A stretch of DNA of 64,000 bases from Daucus carota subsp. sativus (Eukaryota > Streptophyta > Magnoliopsida > Apiales > Apiaceae): positions 4,686,930 to 4,750,929 of the forward strand of contig NC_030389.2 in assembly GCF_001625215.2 (NCBI RefSeq). Reading direction: 5' to 3'. This document shows positions 22,867 through 34,165 of this stretch, piece by piece. Position 1 is the first letter of the stretch, and every line of letters begins with the position of its first letter. The notes under the pieces are model-generated. The model was given only the letters and a program-made list of their open reading frames with translations, had not been told where the DNA came from and did no database searches. The translations under genes and the position numbers were made by a program.

Positions 22867-24089
22867 GTACGTCAAAATTGAGTGCGTGTTGTGTGTTTTT
22901 TTATGTTGAGGTATAATTAACGTGAACTTAGTTGGGTGATCTACAAGTACAAGTCATGCCTGAGTCATGACAAGAGTTTTCAAATGCTGACGTGGAGTGA
23001 CTGCCGCAAATCTATACTTTCCATCCGTTGCCAATACTTATTTCTTTTAGAAAAATGTAAAGTATGAACGCTTGTCCCAAATCTACTTATATATCGTGTT
23101 CTGGTGGGTACCTTCATGCGATTAATCGAGAAATCGGGGTATAATCCGAAAGATTAATCGGAACATTAATCCGTCATGTATTATTTTCAAATTATTATAA
23201 TTAAATGTAATTTAATAATTTTATCTACTTTTCACTATTAGTACGGTCAAACTGGTAAACAATATAATTTCAAATATCATATATTAAATAAATGCTTCAA
23301 AATTATTTATTAAATAAATATATACCAATCAGTCTCTTATAAATATCGTAAGAAACATTAAATAAAATTAGTCATATAATTTAAAAAATATATATATAAC
23401 TAAATTTGTTTGGTTCGGTTTCTATTCGGTTTTAAAAAAATTTAAAATCAAACTGCAACCATATTATTGGTTTGGTTTTTATTCGATATGATTATTAATC
23501 GGTTCGGTTTTTATTATTAATCGGTTCAGTTTTTAATTGTGCGGTTTCTTTCCGTTTTTATGATTTCGGTTTTGTTTTTTATACGGTTTTGCTCATTTGC
23601 GGTACATCGTAAAGCTTCACTTCTTTGAAGTTTTTTAGGATTGTTTTCAGTTTATGGATTTTAATGGATTGTGTTTGATTTTGATTTTGTGCGGATTCTT
23701 GATAAAATGTCGCAGAGTTAATAGGATTTAAGCACAATGCTTCAAAATCCCATCGATTTTGATGGGACTTCAGAAAACTTAAAATACAATGAAAAATGCC
23801 ACAAAATCCATTATTTTATGAAATGCAGAAAAATCCATAAGCATTTGAATACCATCAGATTTTAATGGATTTTAAACAATCCCAATTGAATACCATCGGA
23901 TTTTAAAGCATAATTTAAAATCCCAATTGAATACCACCAGATTTTGTAGCATAATTTGAAATCCCAATTGAATACCTCAAGATTTTAATGGATTTCAAAC
24001 AATCTCAATCGAATACTCTCGGATTTCATGAATACAAAAAAAATGCTTTAAAATCCTAATCCAATACACCCCTCTTAGTCTTGTTGTGT
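22867..24089. other. Intergenic with repeat debris
   Basis: Contains ATTAATCG-rich sequence near 23110-23180 similar to words at 56355-56500, and GGTTCGGTTT-rich sequence at about 23405-23610 that ends CGGTTTTGCTCA, like one end of the hAT MITE at 5486-6030. Between 23840 and 24070 an imperfect tandem array repeats AATCCCAATTGAATACC followed by ATCGGATTTTA-type words about five times. No gene is seen. Confidence 0.5.
23840..24070. repeat. Imperfect short tandem array (GAATACC-GGATTTTA units)
   Basis: Units of roughly 45-60 bp built on TCCCAATTGAATACCATC followed by GGATTTTAAAGCATAATTT recur with drift and end CCAATACACCCCTCTTAG. This may be the interior and right end of a MITE. The corresponding left end was not identified. 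Confidence 0.55.
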
Positions 24090-24352
24090 TTGATCGGGAA
24101 GAATGGAATGTAATGAGTAAAATTACTTGGAACTGAGTGAGTGCAAAATTACTATGATGAGATTTGAGAAAAAATTGGGGGTAAGAGAGAATAGAGCATT
24201 TCTCTCAAATTGAAGGTATGATCTCTAGTACATAATGTAAGGAATGGAATGGAGGATTGAATCAAATTTGTTAACAATTGCCCATGATATAGTTCATTTT
24301 TCATTACATTCCCTCCGGAATCATTCACCTCAACCGAACATAACATTAGATT
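24090..24352. mobile_element. MITE with about 35-bp inverted ends
   Basis: The left end TCTTGTTGTGTTTGATCGGG, continuing AAGAATGGAATGTAATG, pairs with the right end CATTACATTCCCTCCGGAAT, continuing CGAACATAACATTAGA. It is flanked by TTAG-like sequence on both sides, suggesting a short TTA-type duplication (Harbinger-like). It lies about 220 bp upstream of the PPR start codon and may form part of that promoter. Confidence 0.6.
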
Positions 24353-24575
24353 AGTCAGTTTTTCAAGCTTGAGAATCTACTTCCAATTTGATATAAGGTT
24401 GAAAATAAGTTAAAGCTCCTTGTTGCTAAATCCCAGGGCTTAACAGCATTTTCCAATCAGGTACAAAGACTGAACCTTTCTTGAATTGTATATACAATTA
24501 CATATCTGTATGTATAATTTGTGTTATACTATCTGCAAAACCTAAGAAAAGTATAGCTACTAATGAGCTCCTCTA

Positions 24576-26747
24576 ATGGCTCTAAAGCTCTCATCTTTAA
24601 GATTTTCCATGAAAATATTAAGATGGGTACCCTTGAATATGAATTGTTCTTCACTTTCTTGTGCAAATGATCTTAGAATTAGATCCGAAACAAATCAGAA
24701 ACAGGATGGTTCTCTTGAATTTGAAAGGTTTTTGAAAAATAAGCTTAGCCCGGATAGCTTAATCAAGGTTTTGGATTCTGTAAAGGATGTAAACATTTCT
24801 CTTAAATTGTTCAAATGGGCTTCGCTTCAGAAAAGGTTTAAGCACAATATAGATACGTATTCTCGAATAATCTATAAGTTGGGAATGTTGGGGATGGTTG
24901 AGGAAATGGAGGGTTTTTGTAAAGAAATAGTTAAGGAGCAATGTGTGGGTTCTGAAGAAGGGCTTTTGAGATTGTTGGAGTTATTTGTTAAAGAACTTAG
25001 GTTGGATGAAGCTCTACTGGTTTTTGCTAGTCTTAGGTCTAGTGGTTGTGAAATTTCGATTGAGGTATATAATGTTTTGATGGGTTCGCTTGTGGAGGAG
25101 AAGCAAGATTTGAAATCTGTGTTGTTTGTGTACAAGGAAATGGTTAAAGCGGGGATGGTTCCAACAGTTGATACATTGAATTTTTTGTTAGAGGCTTTGT
25201 TTGAGGCTAACCAAGTGGAAATTGCTTTAAATCAATACCGAAGGATGAGGAAGAAAGGGTGTCCTCCTAACAGCAGAACTTTCGAGATAGTTATAAGCAG
25301 TCTTATTGCTCAAGATTGGGAGGAAGAATCATTGGTTGTTTTGAGGGAAATGTCTGATCATGGTTGTGAGCCAGATTTGATTTTCTACACCCATATAATA
25401 CCTCTATTTTGTAGGCTAAATAAATTGGAAGTTGGGTTGAGGCTGTTTAGAAAAATGAGAACTTCAAATTTTGTGCCAGATTCAATGACTTGTGGAGTCT
25501 TAATAAAGTGCTTATGTGAAAATCTTTATGTTGATGATGCAATAGCCGTCCTCGATGAGATGGAACATATAAATTTGCCACCACCTGATCATGTATTTGT
25601 CAACATAGTTGATGGGTTTTGTGCATTAAGTAAGCTTAATGAAGCTAAAATGTTTCTGCAAGATAGACATATTTTGGGCACATGTTTTCATAATGCACTC
25701 CTTAAAGGTTACTGCAGTGCTGGTTGCCTTCGTGGTGCAAAAGTTGTATATGATAGAATGGTAGAGGTGAAAATAGATGACTGTGATTCATGGAACAGCC
25801 TTCTTAGATGCCTTGCTCTGAGTCCGGTGTTCAACAGAAGTCTGGAAGTTCTTGGTAAAATGATTGTTTCTTCTATTGTTCCTGAATGTGCCACCTACTC
25901 TGCTCTTATAATTGCGAAATGTAAGGCAACTGAAGTAAATAATGCTATGAACCTTTTCAGTCAGGTATGTGCCAGAAGTTGGGTTCTGGACGAGTTCGCT
26001 TATGCTGAATTAATACAATGTCTTTGCCAAGGGGAAAAGATTCATGAGGCTGTTGAGGTTTTCTGTTATATGTCTGCTAATAGATGCTCACTTTTGATGT
26101 CGTCGTTCAGTATGCTGATAGATAGGCTTTGTAAGACAGGAGAGGTTGAGACCTCTGTCAGGTTGCTCTCCCTAACCAACTATTCTGGAACATATTGTTC
26201 TAGTGCTACCTACAATACTATTATGCTATGTTTGTTTAAATCAGAAAAGATTAATGATCTTCGTATATTAGTTGCGAGAATGTTTGTAGAAGGTTGTCCA
26301 TTTGATGTTGAAGTGTATTGCATCCTGATCCAAAGCATGGTTGCAGCCGGACGAGCAAAGGATTGTGTGGTGCTATTAAACTTAATGTTAAGTGAGGGTT
26401 TGATACCGAATCATGATACACTAGCTAATCTGATTTCCTTTTTGAAGAAGCGGTCTCAGTCGCATGTGATTTTACCTATCATCAGTAAATTTTTATCCGG
26501 ACATGAAATATTTGATCCAGCTATGTATAATACGCTTATACACTGTATGTGGAATGAGGGTTTTAAAACTGAGGCTTCTCATCTATTGGATATTATGTTG
26601 GAAAAGGGTTGGATTCCAGATGCTGGTACCCATAAATTGTTAATAAGTTCCTCTGTTTCTGAGGAAAGAGATGAAGAAATGTCTAGACATGAAAATGCTT
26701 ATGTGCAAGATAAAGTGACTAGCATTCTTGCTGAAGGTCTAGCTTAA
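24576..26747 (+). CDS. P-class pentatricopeptide repeat protein
   Basis: Intronless frame of 723 residues. The first about 35 residues (MALKLSSLRFSMKILRWVPL) are basic, Ser/Leu-rich and non-acidic, typical of an organelle, probably mitochondrial, presequence. From about residue 90 to 700 there are tandem 35-residue helix pairs with the P-motif hallmarks: EVYNVLMGSLVEEKQDLKSV, VDTLNFLLEALFEANQVEIA, PDLIFYTHIIPLFCRLNKLE, DSMTCGVLIKCLCENLYVDD and AMYNTLIHCMWNEGFKTEAS. No E, DYW or SMR domain follows, so this is P-class. Such proteins bind single-stranded organellar RNA and act in stability, splicing or translation. The target cannot be read off here. The start is the first ATG after a stop-rich leader. 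Confidence 0.92.
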   Translation: MALKLSSLRFSMKILRWVPLNMNCSSLSCANDLRIRSETNQKQDGSLEFERFLKNKLSPDSLIKVLDSVKDVNISLKLFKWASLQKRFKHNIDTYSRIIYKLGMLGMVEEMEGFCKEIVKEQCVGSEEGLLRLLELFVKELRLDEALLVFASLRSSGCEISIEVYNVLMGSLVEEKQDLKSVLFVYKEMVKAGMVPTVDTLNFLLEALFEANQVEIALNQYRRMRKKGCPPNSRTFEIVISSLIAQDWEEESLVVLREMSDHGCEPDLIFYTHIIPLFCRLNKLEVGLRLFRKMRTSNFVPDSMTCGVLIKCLCENLYVDDAIAVLDEMEHINLPPPDHVFVNIVDGFCALSKLNEAKMFLQDRHILGTCFHNALLKGYCSAGCLRGAKVVYDRMVEVKIDDCDSWNSLLRCLALSPVFNRSLEVLGKMIVSSIVPECATYSALIIAKCKATEVNNAMNLFSQVCARSWVLDEFAYAELIQCLCQGEKIHEAVEVFCYMSANRCSLLMSSFSMLIDRLCKTGEVETSVRLLSLTNYSGTYCSSATYNTIMLCLFKSEKINDLRILVARMFVEGCPFDVEVYCILIQSMVAAGRAKDCVVLLNLMLSEGLIPNHDTLANLISFLKKRSQSHVILPIISKFLSGHEIFDPAMYNTLIHCMWNEGFKTEASHLLDIMLEKGWIPDAGTHKLLISSSVSEERDEEMSRHENAYVQDKVTSILAEGLA

Positions 26748-27032
26748 ACTATATAGGCTTTTCTACACGAGGATGATGACGAAGCAGTCCCCAATCCTTT
26801 CGTTAGATGAAGAAATGCTTAAAAGCTGCAAGTTTGAAGTGTTAACATCAACTATACAAGTGGGGGCTGATTTTTAAGAATGAAAGGCTGCAAAAATGTC
26901 TTTACACTTCTGAAATGAGATGGGTTAGTTCATCAGGTTGCGATTCAACAATTTTAAACATTTTTATTTTTATCACCATGCAGGTTCTCGCGAAGATTTC
27001 ATTTTTATGGTCATGCTTGCAGTAGTATATTA

Positions 27033-27260
27033 CTCCCTCCATCCCAACAGATAGTTTGTGTTCACTGTTTGCATCCTTTTTAGGCTCCTATAAAGTATAG
27101 TTCCATAGCGCTTTTTTAATTTATTTGTTTTTTAATAAAAGTTTAAACGTCAAACTTTTATTCAGGAAAAAAAATTAAAAATATTATGGAACTATACTTT
27201 ATAGGAGCCTCAAAATGCATGTCAAAAAGTAACTTAAAGAACCTGCTTGGACATAGGGAG
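27033..27260. mobile_element. Stowaway MITE with internal palindrome
   Basis: A 228-bp element flanked by TA (27031-27032, 27261-27262). Ends are CTCCCTCCATCCCAACAG on the left and, in reverse complement, CTCCCTATGTCCAAGCAG on the right. An inner palindrome pairs GCTCCTATAAAGTATAGTTC with its reverse complement, so the transcript could fold into a long hairpin. Confidence 0.85.
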
Positions 27261-29122
27261 TACATGATTCTGGATCGAGTTGTGATTCATTTCTTTAGTC
27301 TTCTTCTATGCATCTTTCTGTTCTATTTGTTCGAACTCCTGCTATATAAATGTTATGTTTGTCTTTTGCATAATATATACCATAGTAATCTGGTGTGTCG
27401 AGGATATTTACTTTGTCCTACGAGGGTGATCAAGATTATATATATAATACTATTGATCATTTATAATGATTTGAGGTCAAATTTTTTATTCTCTCTCCCG
27501 TGTTTGGACCAGAATAATGAAGCAGATTATTGACATTACCTTATGATTTTCCAGGGTGGGGTGGGCGGGGGTTCTAATAATTTGGAATGGAGGAATAATC
27601 AATGTGTAAATCTGAAAGTAAACATGTCTATCAAATATTGTACGTCTGCTAGTTTTGGTATTGATATCTGCATGTTTGGTGATAATAAAAAGTTGGAGTG
27701 TTGATAGCAACCATAATACTCTCTTGCATTTGCTTTTGCAGGAGTCCTTGTACAAATGGAGTTGATGAGCAGGAGCACACACTGTTGTAAGGACTCGAAT
27801 TCGTCTTTCAGCCTCAACATCATTTTTCCATGTATGCCTAATGTTGAACTTGTAAATGAAGAGGATTATTTTAACATAGGTAAGGCTGAAGAATGCTGTT
27901 AAAATTGCTCTTCAGCTTTGGCTGTTGTGCGGGAGTCATGATGGCTAGGGATGCCCAATTTCTGTGACTTTGCTTACCATCAGGAGTCAAATGATGGCTT
28001 GGGGCAGGTGTTTACAGAAGCTTGTTGGATGGTTTTACGTTGTTTCATTGTCCAAACGAAGCTTCCATAAATTAGAAAATCTCTGGTATTAGGGTCAAAT
28101 TTAAAACTTTTATTGATCACATATTCACAATTATACTTGTTGTCTTCAGGGCAGAGGGAGAGTGTAATGTTGCATGTATATGTTATGCAAGAGACTGCTA
28201 CGATAATTGAATATAAAATCATTGAACCAGAGTAACTTGTTTTTCTGAGTAACTTCTTTGCTCTCTTTTTTCCTTGCCTGTTGCGCTGCTAATTATAAAG
28301 TTCGTGTATTTGTATGGGAAGGGAAGATCTGCAGCTTACTGCTCACGGAAACTGGACCCCTCTTGGTCCCTCCACAGGAACCAATTGAAGATCAATGACC
28401 AAATCAATATGGATTTTTTAACATACGTGATTAGACGGTTTGGAAAATGTTGCAATCGAAATCGAGTACCAGGAGGCTTATCATGAAGAACATGTGAGGA
28501 CATACAAGGCCTGGAAGAGAAGATATTTGTAGTACAGAACAAGGAATATAAATGGAAATGGAGAAGAGGTGGAAAAATGACATAACCTATGTCATCCGGC
28601 CGAAAACAGAATGGTCAATATACTCATGTTTCTCAACCATTTGATGCGGAAAGGTGATCACTTCTAGCATATCTGGTAGACACCTTTGCCCTGCTGCAGA
28701 TTAAATGATCATATGAGAACTGAGAAGGTTTCAGATATGCTGGAATGTAAACTATCCAATCGAAGGTGAAGAGGAAAGATATAAAGCATGTCAGAGCAGA
28801 CATTCTTTTAGCAGGATTTATAGGTTGCCAAGGCTGGGGATCCTTGTACAGATTGCTTCTCTGAAAGCTTCCCGGAGTATGGGCTGATTTTGAAACTTCG
28901 CCTATTGGTATCTTTTCGTTTTTCTGGGATCCTAAGATTCTTTGATTGTTAACAAAGTACTAATGCATAAGAATGCTGTACCATGTATTGTATTCTTTCG
29001 AATCAATTCCAGAAAAACTAAAAAATTTCTGGTTCATCCCCTAGCCATTAGCAATTTAGCATAATAGATGCTCACTTTCACACAATCACTTGCAGAACGA
29101 CTATTAAACATCAACTTTACAT

Positions 29123-29346
29123 AGACAGTTATTGATAAACTCTTGAAATACTAGACACTGACTCAAGTCTCAATGAGATCAAAAACTAAAAGATCCTTAC
29201 TGTCCAGCAGACACCAGACTAACCCGCAGAAACACTCAAGACAGTTATTGATAAACTCTTGAAATACTAGACACTCAAGTCTCAGCGAGATCAAAAACTA
29301 GAAGATCCTTACTGTCCAGCAGACACCAGACTAACCCACAGAAACA
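29123..29346. repeat. Tandem duplication, two units of about 116 bp
   Basis: The unit beginning AGACAGTTATTGATAAACTC and ending ACCAGACTAACCCRCAGAAAC occurs at 29123 and again at 29239. It differs at only a handful of positions plus a short indel, so this is a recent local duplication. Confidence 0.85.
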
Positions 29347-30589
29347 ATCTAGTACTTTCCGCCTTTTGATCACAAAATCACATTCAACCAGCAGAACTAA
29401 CCAAAGCAACTAAAGCCTACGTGCTAAACATACACGGTTAGAAACATGTACAACGCATTATTCCCTCCTACAGTCACCTAACACAGTTCCTAGAGTTTTT
29501 AAATACAGATATAGGATCACCCTGCTATGAACACTCTGGTTTACACATTTGACCTGGTTTATACAAGCTCCCGTTACAAAAATCATGAAAACATTATCAT
29601 GTGTGAACCTTAACAAACCTTAAAATAACTCAAAACAATGTTTGTTCCACAGTTAAAACAACCATCATGCTGGATCTTAAAGTAAATACAATCACATAGA
29701 GCAGGTACCCTATTTCACTTAATATGGACCATAAACCCAAGTTCTGGTACCAACAAGAGCAAAAAACCTTTAAACTATCATTTACAGCAAGTTTTAAACT
29801 CGGCACCAAATACAAGAACCAAAGCAGACCATATCTACAGTTTAAAATTTCAAATTAGAAGGGTAATAGGATTTAGGCCCAAATTAGTCTCCACCCATAG
29901 TTTTTCAATTAGTCATCCCTCGCGTCCATGGAAATGCTGCGGAGCTAATTAAATGTAATTTAGCTTTTGCAATGTGCTTTTGCTATAATATGTCCTGCAA
30001 CTTTCATATATCATAAAATCCAATAGCTACTTGTAACAAATCCAGATTTGGACATTTTCAAACAAAGAACATACACAAACATCACACAAGTTCCTTCAAA
30101 AACTTCAGAGATGCTAGAGATTCAACTAGTATACTAGAGATTTGACCATCTGACAAAGACAAACCTACACAAAGAACCTAGTTCTTTTACACTGTTGATC
30201 AGAAGGGTCAATTAGACCAGCAGAACTGCCCTATGAAGCCGAAGCTACCTGCAATAAACACATACTGTGTTAGAAACATGTAATAAGGTAATACCGTCCT
30301 ACCCTGCTAATAATAACCTTGCTACAGTTTCAAACTACAGTGCTTGGATTTTATTCTCTATAAAACTAGTCTTTACACAATGAAATCGGGTTCTACAAGC
30401 TCCCAGTACAAAATTTCTCATAAGTTGATTAAGCTTAACCTCCTAAATGACCAACTTCTTCCAAATATGCAAAATTAATAACACAAGCAAACAATAGAAA
30501 CAAGATCCTTATAAACACACACACACACACACATGCTGCAAGACATCATAATTCACATGTAAGTATCTCCGAACATTAACATAGACAAT

Positions 30590-31645
30590 AAACATTAAAG
30601 ACCTTGTCAGCTATCCCATGACATCCCATGCATCAAAATCACTTAAACTTGCCACCATTCCGTTTTCTATAATACAACTGCTAGGTTTCAAACAAAAACG
30701 CTTGGATACATTATCTGAACATCAGTCATTACCCAATAAAAATTAGTTTCTAAAGCTTCCAATTCAAAATTCATCACGCATTGGGTATTTGGCTTATGAT
30801 TCACCTCTATATTTACCCGGTCTACATCAGTATCACACATATGTGTTATAATACACATCACAGGCAAACACCTAAAACAATCTTCATCACACAAAAACAC
30901 ACACACACACGACCTATGTTGTAATAGACATCTCAAGTAACCAAAACATAAACAGATTACAATCTTGATACAAACATAAACACATACAAGATACATAGTA
31001 TGCCTATCACATGCCCAATGCCAATGCCATCGAAATCACTTAAACTTGGTGCTATTCCCTTCAAACTTATATTTCTATAATACAACTGAGGCTGTGAAAG
31101 CACATCGATAAAATTTCCATTCCCTGAACATTAGTATTTACACAATAAACTTTGAGGGCGTTTGAATCGTGAGTGGGAAGGAACGAGGGGTAGGGAAATG
31201 GGTATCTCAAGGGGAATGTAAATAATGATTTACCCTCCAAGTGAGATTGGGGTTCCCATTCCATGTCACAAAATTGCTAATCCAAACACCAACACATGGG
31301 TTTAAGGTTCCGATTCCCGTTAACCGGACTCATTAACCATGAACCAAAGGTCTCCTTTGTTTTCATAACGCAACATTACTTTCAAATAATAATAGTCACT
31401 ATAAACCAATTATGCTATCACTACAGAACCTTGATCGCACACAATCCTTGTAATTAGAGAGTGAACAATAAAAAGCAGCCTTAACATCTATAAAAACACA
31501 AACAAAGAATACAATCTTGATGACACAATAGTTTGTACGTAGAGTAAACAGAAACAAAATACTATCTTGGCCTTAATATAAACACAAGCAATGGATGCAG
31601 AGACATAGAAAGCATATTCACCTGTCATTTCACATCCAACACAAC
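30590..31645. repeat. Degenerate repeated blocks downstream of the Cys-rich gene
   Basis: The phrase TCACTTAAACTTGCCACCATTCC...TATAATACAACTG near 30640-30680 recurs as TCACTTAAACTTGGTGCTATTCC...TATAATACAACTG near 31038-31086, and a weaker echo (AAAATCACTGTAATGG) sits at the stop region of the 31650-32510 gene. Words such as ATACAATCTTGAT and CAAACATAAACA also recur. This suggests old duplications of that gene's 3' flank. Confidence 0.45.
31268..31353 (-). repeat. Dispersed repeat, copy 2
   Basis: Contains GCTAATCCAAACACCAACAC, then CATGGGTTTAAGG and CTCATTAACCATGAACC. It matches 1111-1200 in the opposite orientation. A longer MITE may start at about 31153 (GGGCGTTTGAATCGTGAG), but its boundaries are not certain. 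Confidence 0.5.
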
Positions 31646-31649
31646 AAAA

Positions 31650-32510
31650 TCACTGTAATGGACCACGATTCCCTTCTCTCGGATGACCATTCTGCACAAA
31701 TGGATCCACAACCGTAATAGGCCTAGCATCCACAACCGGAACCACCTCCCTCCCATTCCCATTCCCATTACCTCCAACTCCCATCGGCACCACCCCAACA
31801 CCCAACAGTCCATTCCCATTAACCACCCCATCCTGCCTCCCCTTCTCCCTCAAATCCACAGCATTAAACGCAGCCAAAACCGCACTCGAATTATCCACCC
31901 TATCAAACAACTTCCTCTCCCCTACATTTCCCCCACACCCCATCACTCCATTCCTCACATTCCCCTCAACCCTCAAATTCTCCACCACAAAGGCCACATG
32001 ATCAAGGGCCTCCTTAGCCCTTTTTCGCGTAGAATTCGCCTCCTTCACCCTCTTATCCGCCTCCAATTTCGCAATACTAGAAGCCTTACTCATCGAATCA
32101 TACGAAATCTTGGCAGCAGCAAGCAATGCAGCTGCACTCTTCCTATCAATCTCCCCTTGATTCCCCCCACTTTTCCACCCGAAAATCGGAGAAAACTGAG
32201 AAGTGCACAAGGGACATATGTAATTCTCCTTACAAGGGTTTTCCCCCACACACACACTGTGTGAAACAGAGCCACATTTGGCACAGGAGGTTGAGGTTTC
32301 CGGGGCGCGTGAGACGGCGCGTGGGTCGTGGAGGGTGAAGCAGGAGGGGCAGAAGGCTTGGGAGTTGGCGCGTAGGAGACACGCGGTGCAGAGGCGGCGG
32401 AAGAGGCCGTGGTGGTGGATGTGGTGGAGGAAGGGGCGCGCGTCGACGCCACACTGGCCGCAGTTTGTAAGAGTGAAAGTGGGGGGGTTTGTGTTTGATT
32501 GATTCATCAT
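31650..32510 (-). CDS. Cys-rich zinc-finger protein of unknown function
   Basis: Intronless frame of 286 residues starting MMNQSNTNPPTF. Residues 15-105 hold paired cysteines: CGQCG, then RRLCTACLLRANSQAFCPSC, SCAKCGSVSH, VCVGENPC and YICPLC. This reads as a cross-braced RING/PHD-like zinc fold. After it comes an Ala/Lys-rich helix (RKSAAALLAAAKISYDSMSK ... RVKEANSTRKRAKEALDHVA), probably coiled coil, and a Gly/Asn-rich low-complexity tail. Plant databases contain proteins annotated as RING/FYVE/PHD zinc-finger family of this kind, but I do not recognise a named member. The zinc fold suggests ubiquitin ligase or chromatin-reader activity without proof. The 5' end is locally GC-rich, unlike the flanks. 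Confidence 0.8.
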   Translation of the reverse strand: MMNQSNTNPPTFTLTNCGQCGVDARPFLHHIHHHGLFRRLCTACLLRANSQAFCPSCFTLHDPRAVSRAPETSTSCAKCGSVSHSVCVGENPCKENYICPLCTSQFSPIFGWKSGGNQGEIDRKSAAALLAAAKISYDSMSKASSIAKLEADKRVKEANSTRKRAKEALDHVAFVVENLRVEGNVRNGVMGCGGNVGERKLFDRVDNSSAVLAAFNAVDLREKGRQDGVVNGNGLLGVGVVPMGVGGNGNGNGREVVPVVDARPITVVDPFVQNGHPREGNRGPLQ

Positions 32511-32577
32511 GGGATGTTGGAGAGAGTTGGAGTTGGGTTTCTCAGACCGCTTGTTTATGTTTTGTACTTGTGTTTTA

Positions 32578-32834
32578 CCCCCTCCGAATCCAAAATAGTT
32601 GTCACATTTATATTTTTGTTGGTCAAATTAACTAAATTTTGATCAAAAATTATATGTAAATCACTCATCATTTTAAAAAACTGAAAATTACATCTTAAAA
32701 TAGATTAAAAGTTATTTCCGATGATATTTTTTTTTATTTTGTCAATTGATATAATATTAATAAATTTCAATCAAACTTTAATCAATTTGACTGGCACAAA
32801 ACCAAATGTGACAACTATTTTGGGATGGAGGGAG
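32578..32834. mobile_element. Stowaway MITE
   Basis: A 257-bp element flanked by TA (32576-32577, 32835-32836). Left end CCCCCTCCGAATCCAAAATA, right end in reverse complement CTCCCTCCATCCCAAAATA; both continue GTTGTCACATTT. It sits directly upstream of the Cys-rich zinc-finger gene. Confidence 0.9.
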
Positions 32835-32836
32835 TA

Positions 32837-34063
32837 TGTTTTTTTTGGATATCAAGGACCGAGTGGCATTTATTTTCCCCATGTGAAAATAATAAAATTT
32901 TATTTAAAGTAAAAAAAATATAAGATATTTATCAAATATACTACTTTTTGAATCTTATTGACAAATATACCACCTTCTAATTTTTTTTTCCAAACATGCT
33001 ATCTTTTCAATAATATTTACAAATATATTATCTTCTCTGATTCACGTTTTCATTTCTTTATTACTTATCAATCATCCTTTCTCACCTCACTCTCTCTCAC
33101 TCTACAATTAATGTTCCCTCTGTCTTGATCGATCAATCGCCGTCCAACTCCGCGCCGCCTGCACCACGTTAGCTTCCGTGGCGGTGGCCGCATAGTCGAT
33201 GGAGCTGCTCCTCGCTCAAAGATGTCATCGGCGATTGAATGAGCCTTCCACGATGTTAACTCACCACCGCAATCCAATAACACGATGAACAATGGCGATA
33301 AGAAAAAATAATTAGGCAAGTAAGAGATGAAATTGGCAGACGACATAAGTGACCCATGCAACTCGGAGTTCTGATACGCAAGAATTTAGGTGGGGTTTAG
33401 CTGATATGGGATGATTTCGTCTCTTTTCCGCCAGGTTACGCGGCATGGATTTGTCGATTGACGAATCGGATCTTGGCTTGCTGCTGATTCATTTGTTAAA
33501 TTGGAGTTAATTATAGGGATTTTTGTTTTAATTGATTTTTTGAATGCAATGATGTTGATTATGCTTTTGTGATTATTTTTGTGAAATTAGTGTTGGCCCC
33601 GCAGAGATAATTATTTTTTTGTCTTTGCAACCAGTTGCAATATTATGCAACTAGATATGATTTCAATTTTTTTTTTTCAAAGTTGCATATGGTTGCTAGC
33701 AATTGCAGATATGATTGCATATGCTACCACCACATTATTTTCAGAAATACATTATTTTTGTTCTTTGTTTTGAAAAGTGATAGTGTTTTCGCAAAAATTC
33801 TTTTAAACTTGATTATGTATAAAAAAACCTTATTATATATTAGTTTGTATTTCATAAAGAACACTTTAAAAAAATAACACATAATACTATCATAACACTT
33901 CATTTTTCATTAAAAATATGATTTGTCAAGATTATAATTACATAGTTAAACACCAATTAAACTTAATATTTGAAATTCAACGTCCAAGCTCAATTAAATT
34001 ATTAATATGAAATACTATAAAATCTAGAATGTAATCTAGAACATAATCATATATATATATATA
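32837..34063. other. Intergenic with a GC-richer, gene-like patch
   Basis: Mostly AT-rich. A less AT-rich patch at about 33100-33480 contains CT-rich and CCGCC words, like a 5' leader or exon relic, but no frame gives a recognisable protein. Immediately left of 34064 is a short AT repeat. Confidence 0.4.
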
Positions 34064-34165
34064 TAGGGTGGCAATCTAGGGAGGGCACCTTATATGGAGT
34101 TATATAGTACACTCGATCTGAACCGTTGATATTAAAAAAAAACTAACGGCTGTGATTAAGCATAT
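34064..34165 (+). repeat. Left terminal inverted repeat of the giant MULE
   Basis: Aligns to the reverse complement of about 51435-51535 with mismatches; best block CTTATATGGAGTTATATAGTA against CTTATATAGAGTTACGTAGTA. The Ulp1-like gene is transcribed inward from this end, so the repeat probably carries its promoter. Confidence 0.75.

Larger units (their letters stand above)
26748..31649. other. Long intergenic; MITE and diverged repeats, no gene
   Basis: Contains the Stowaway MITE at 27033-27260, a tandem duplication at 29123-29346, CA microsatellites near 30512-30532 and 30896-30910, and loosely repeated blocks at 30590-31640. Open frames here are short, antisense to each other or inside repeats. 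I find no gene I can support. Confidence 0.5.

Noticed and set aside
27186-27533. Hydrophobic 115-codon frame
   Set aside because: It begins inside the Stowaway MITE at 27033-27260 and is rich in Leu, Tyr and Phe only because of AT-rich composition.
33068-33361. 97-codon minus-strand frame in a GC-richer patch
   Set aside because: No similarity to any family I know, no splice or start context, and the patch looks like a leader or relic.
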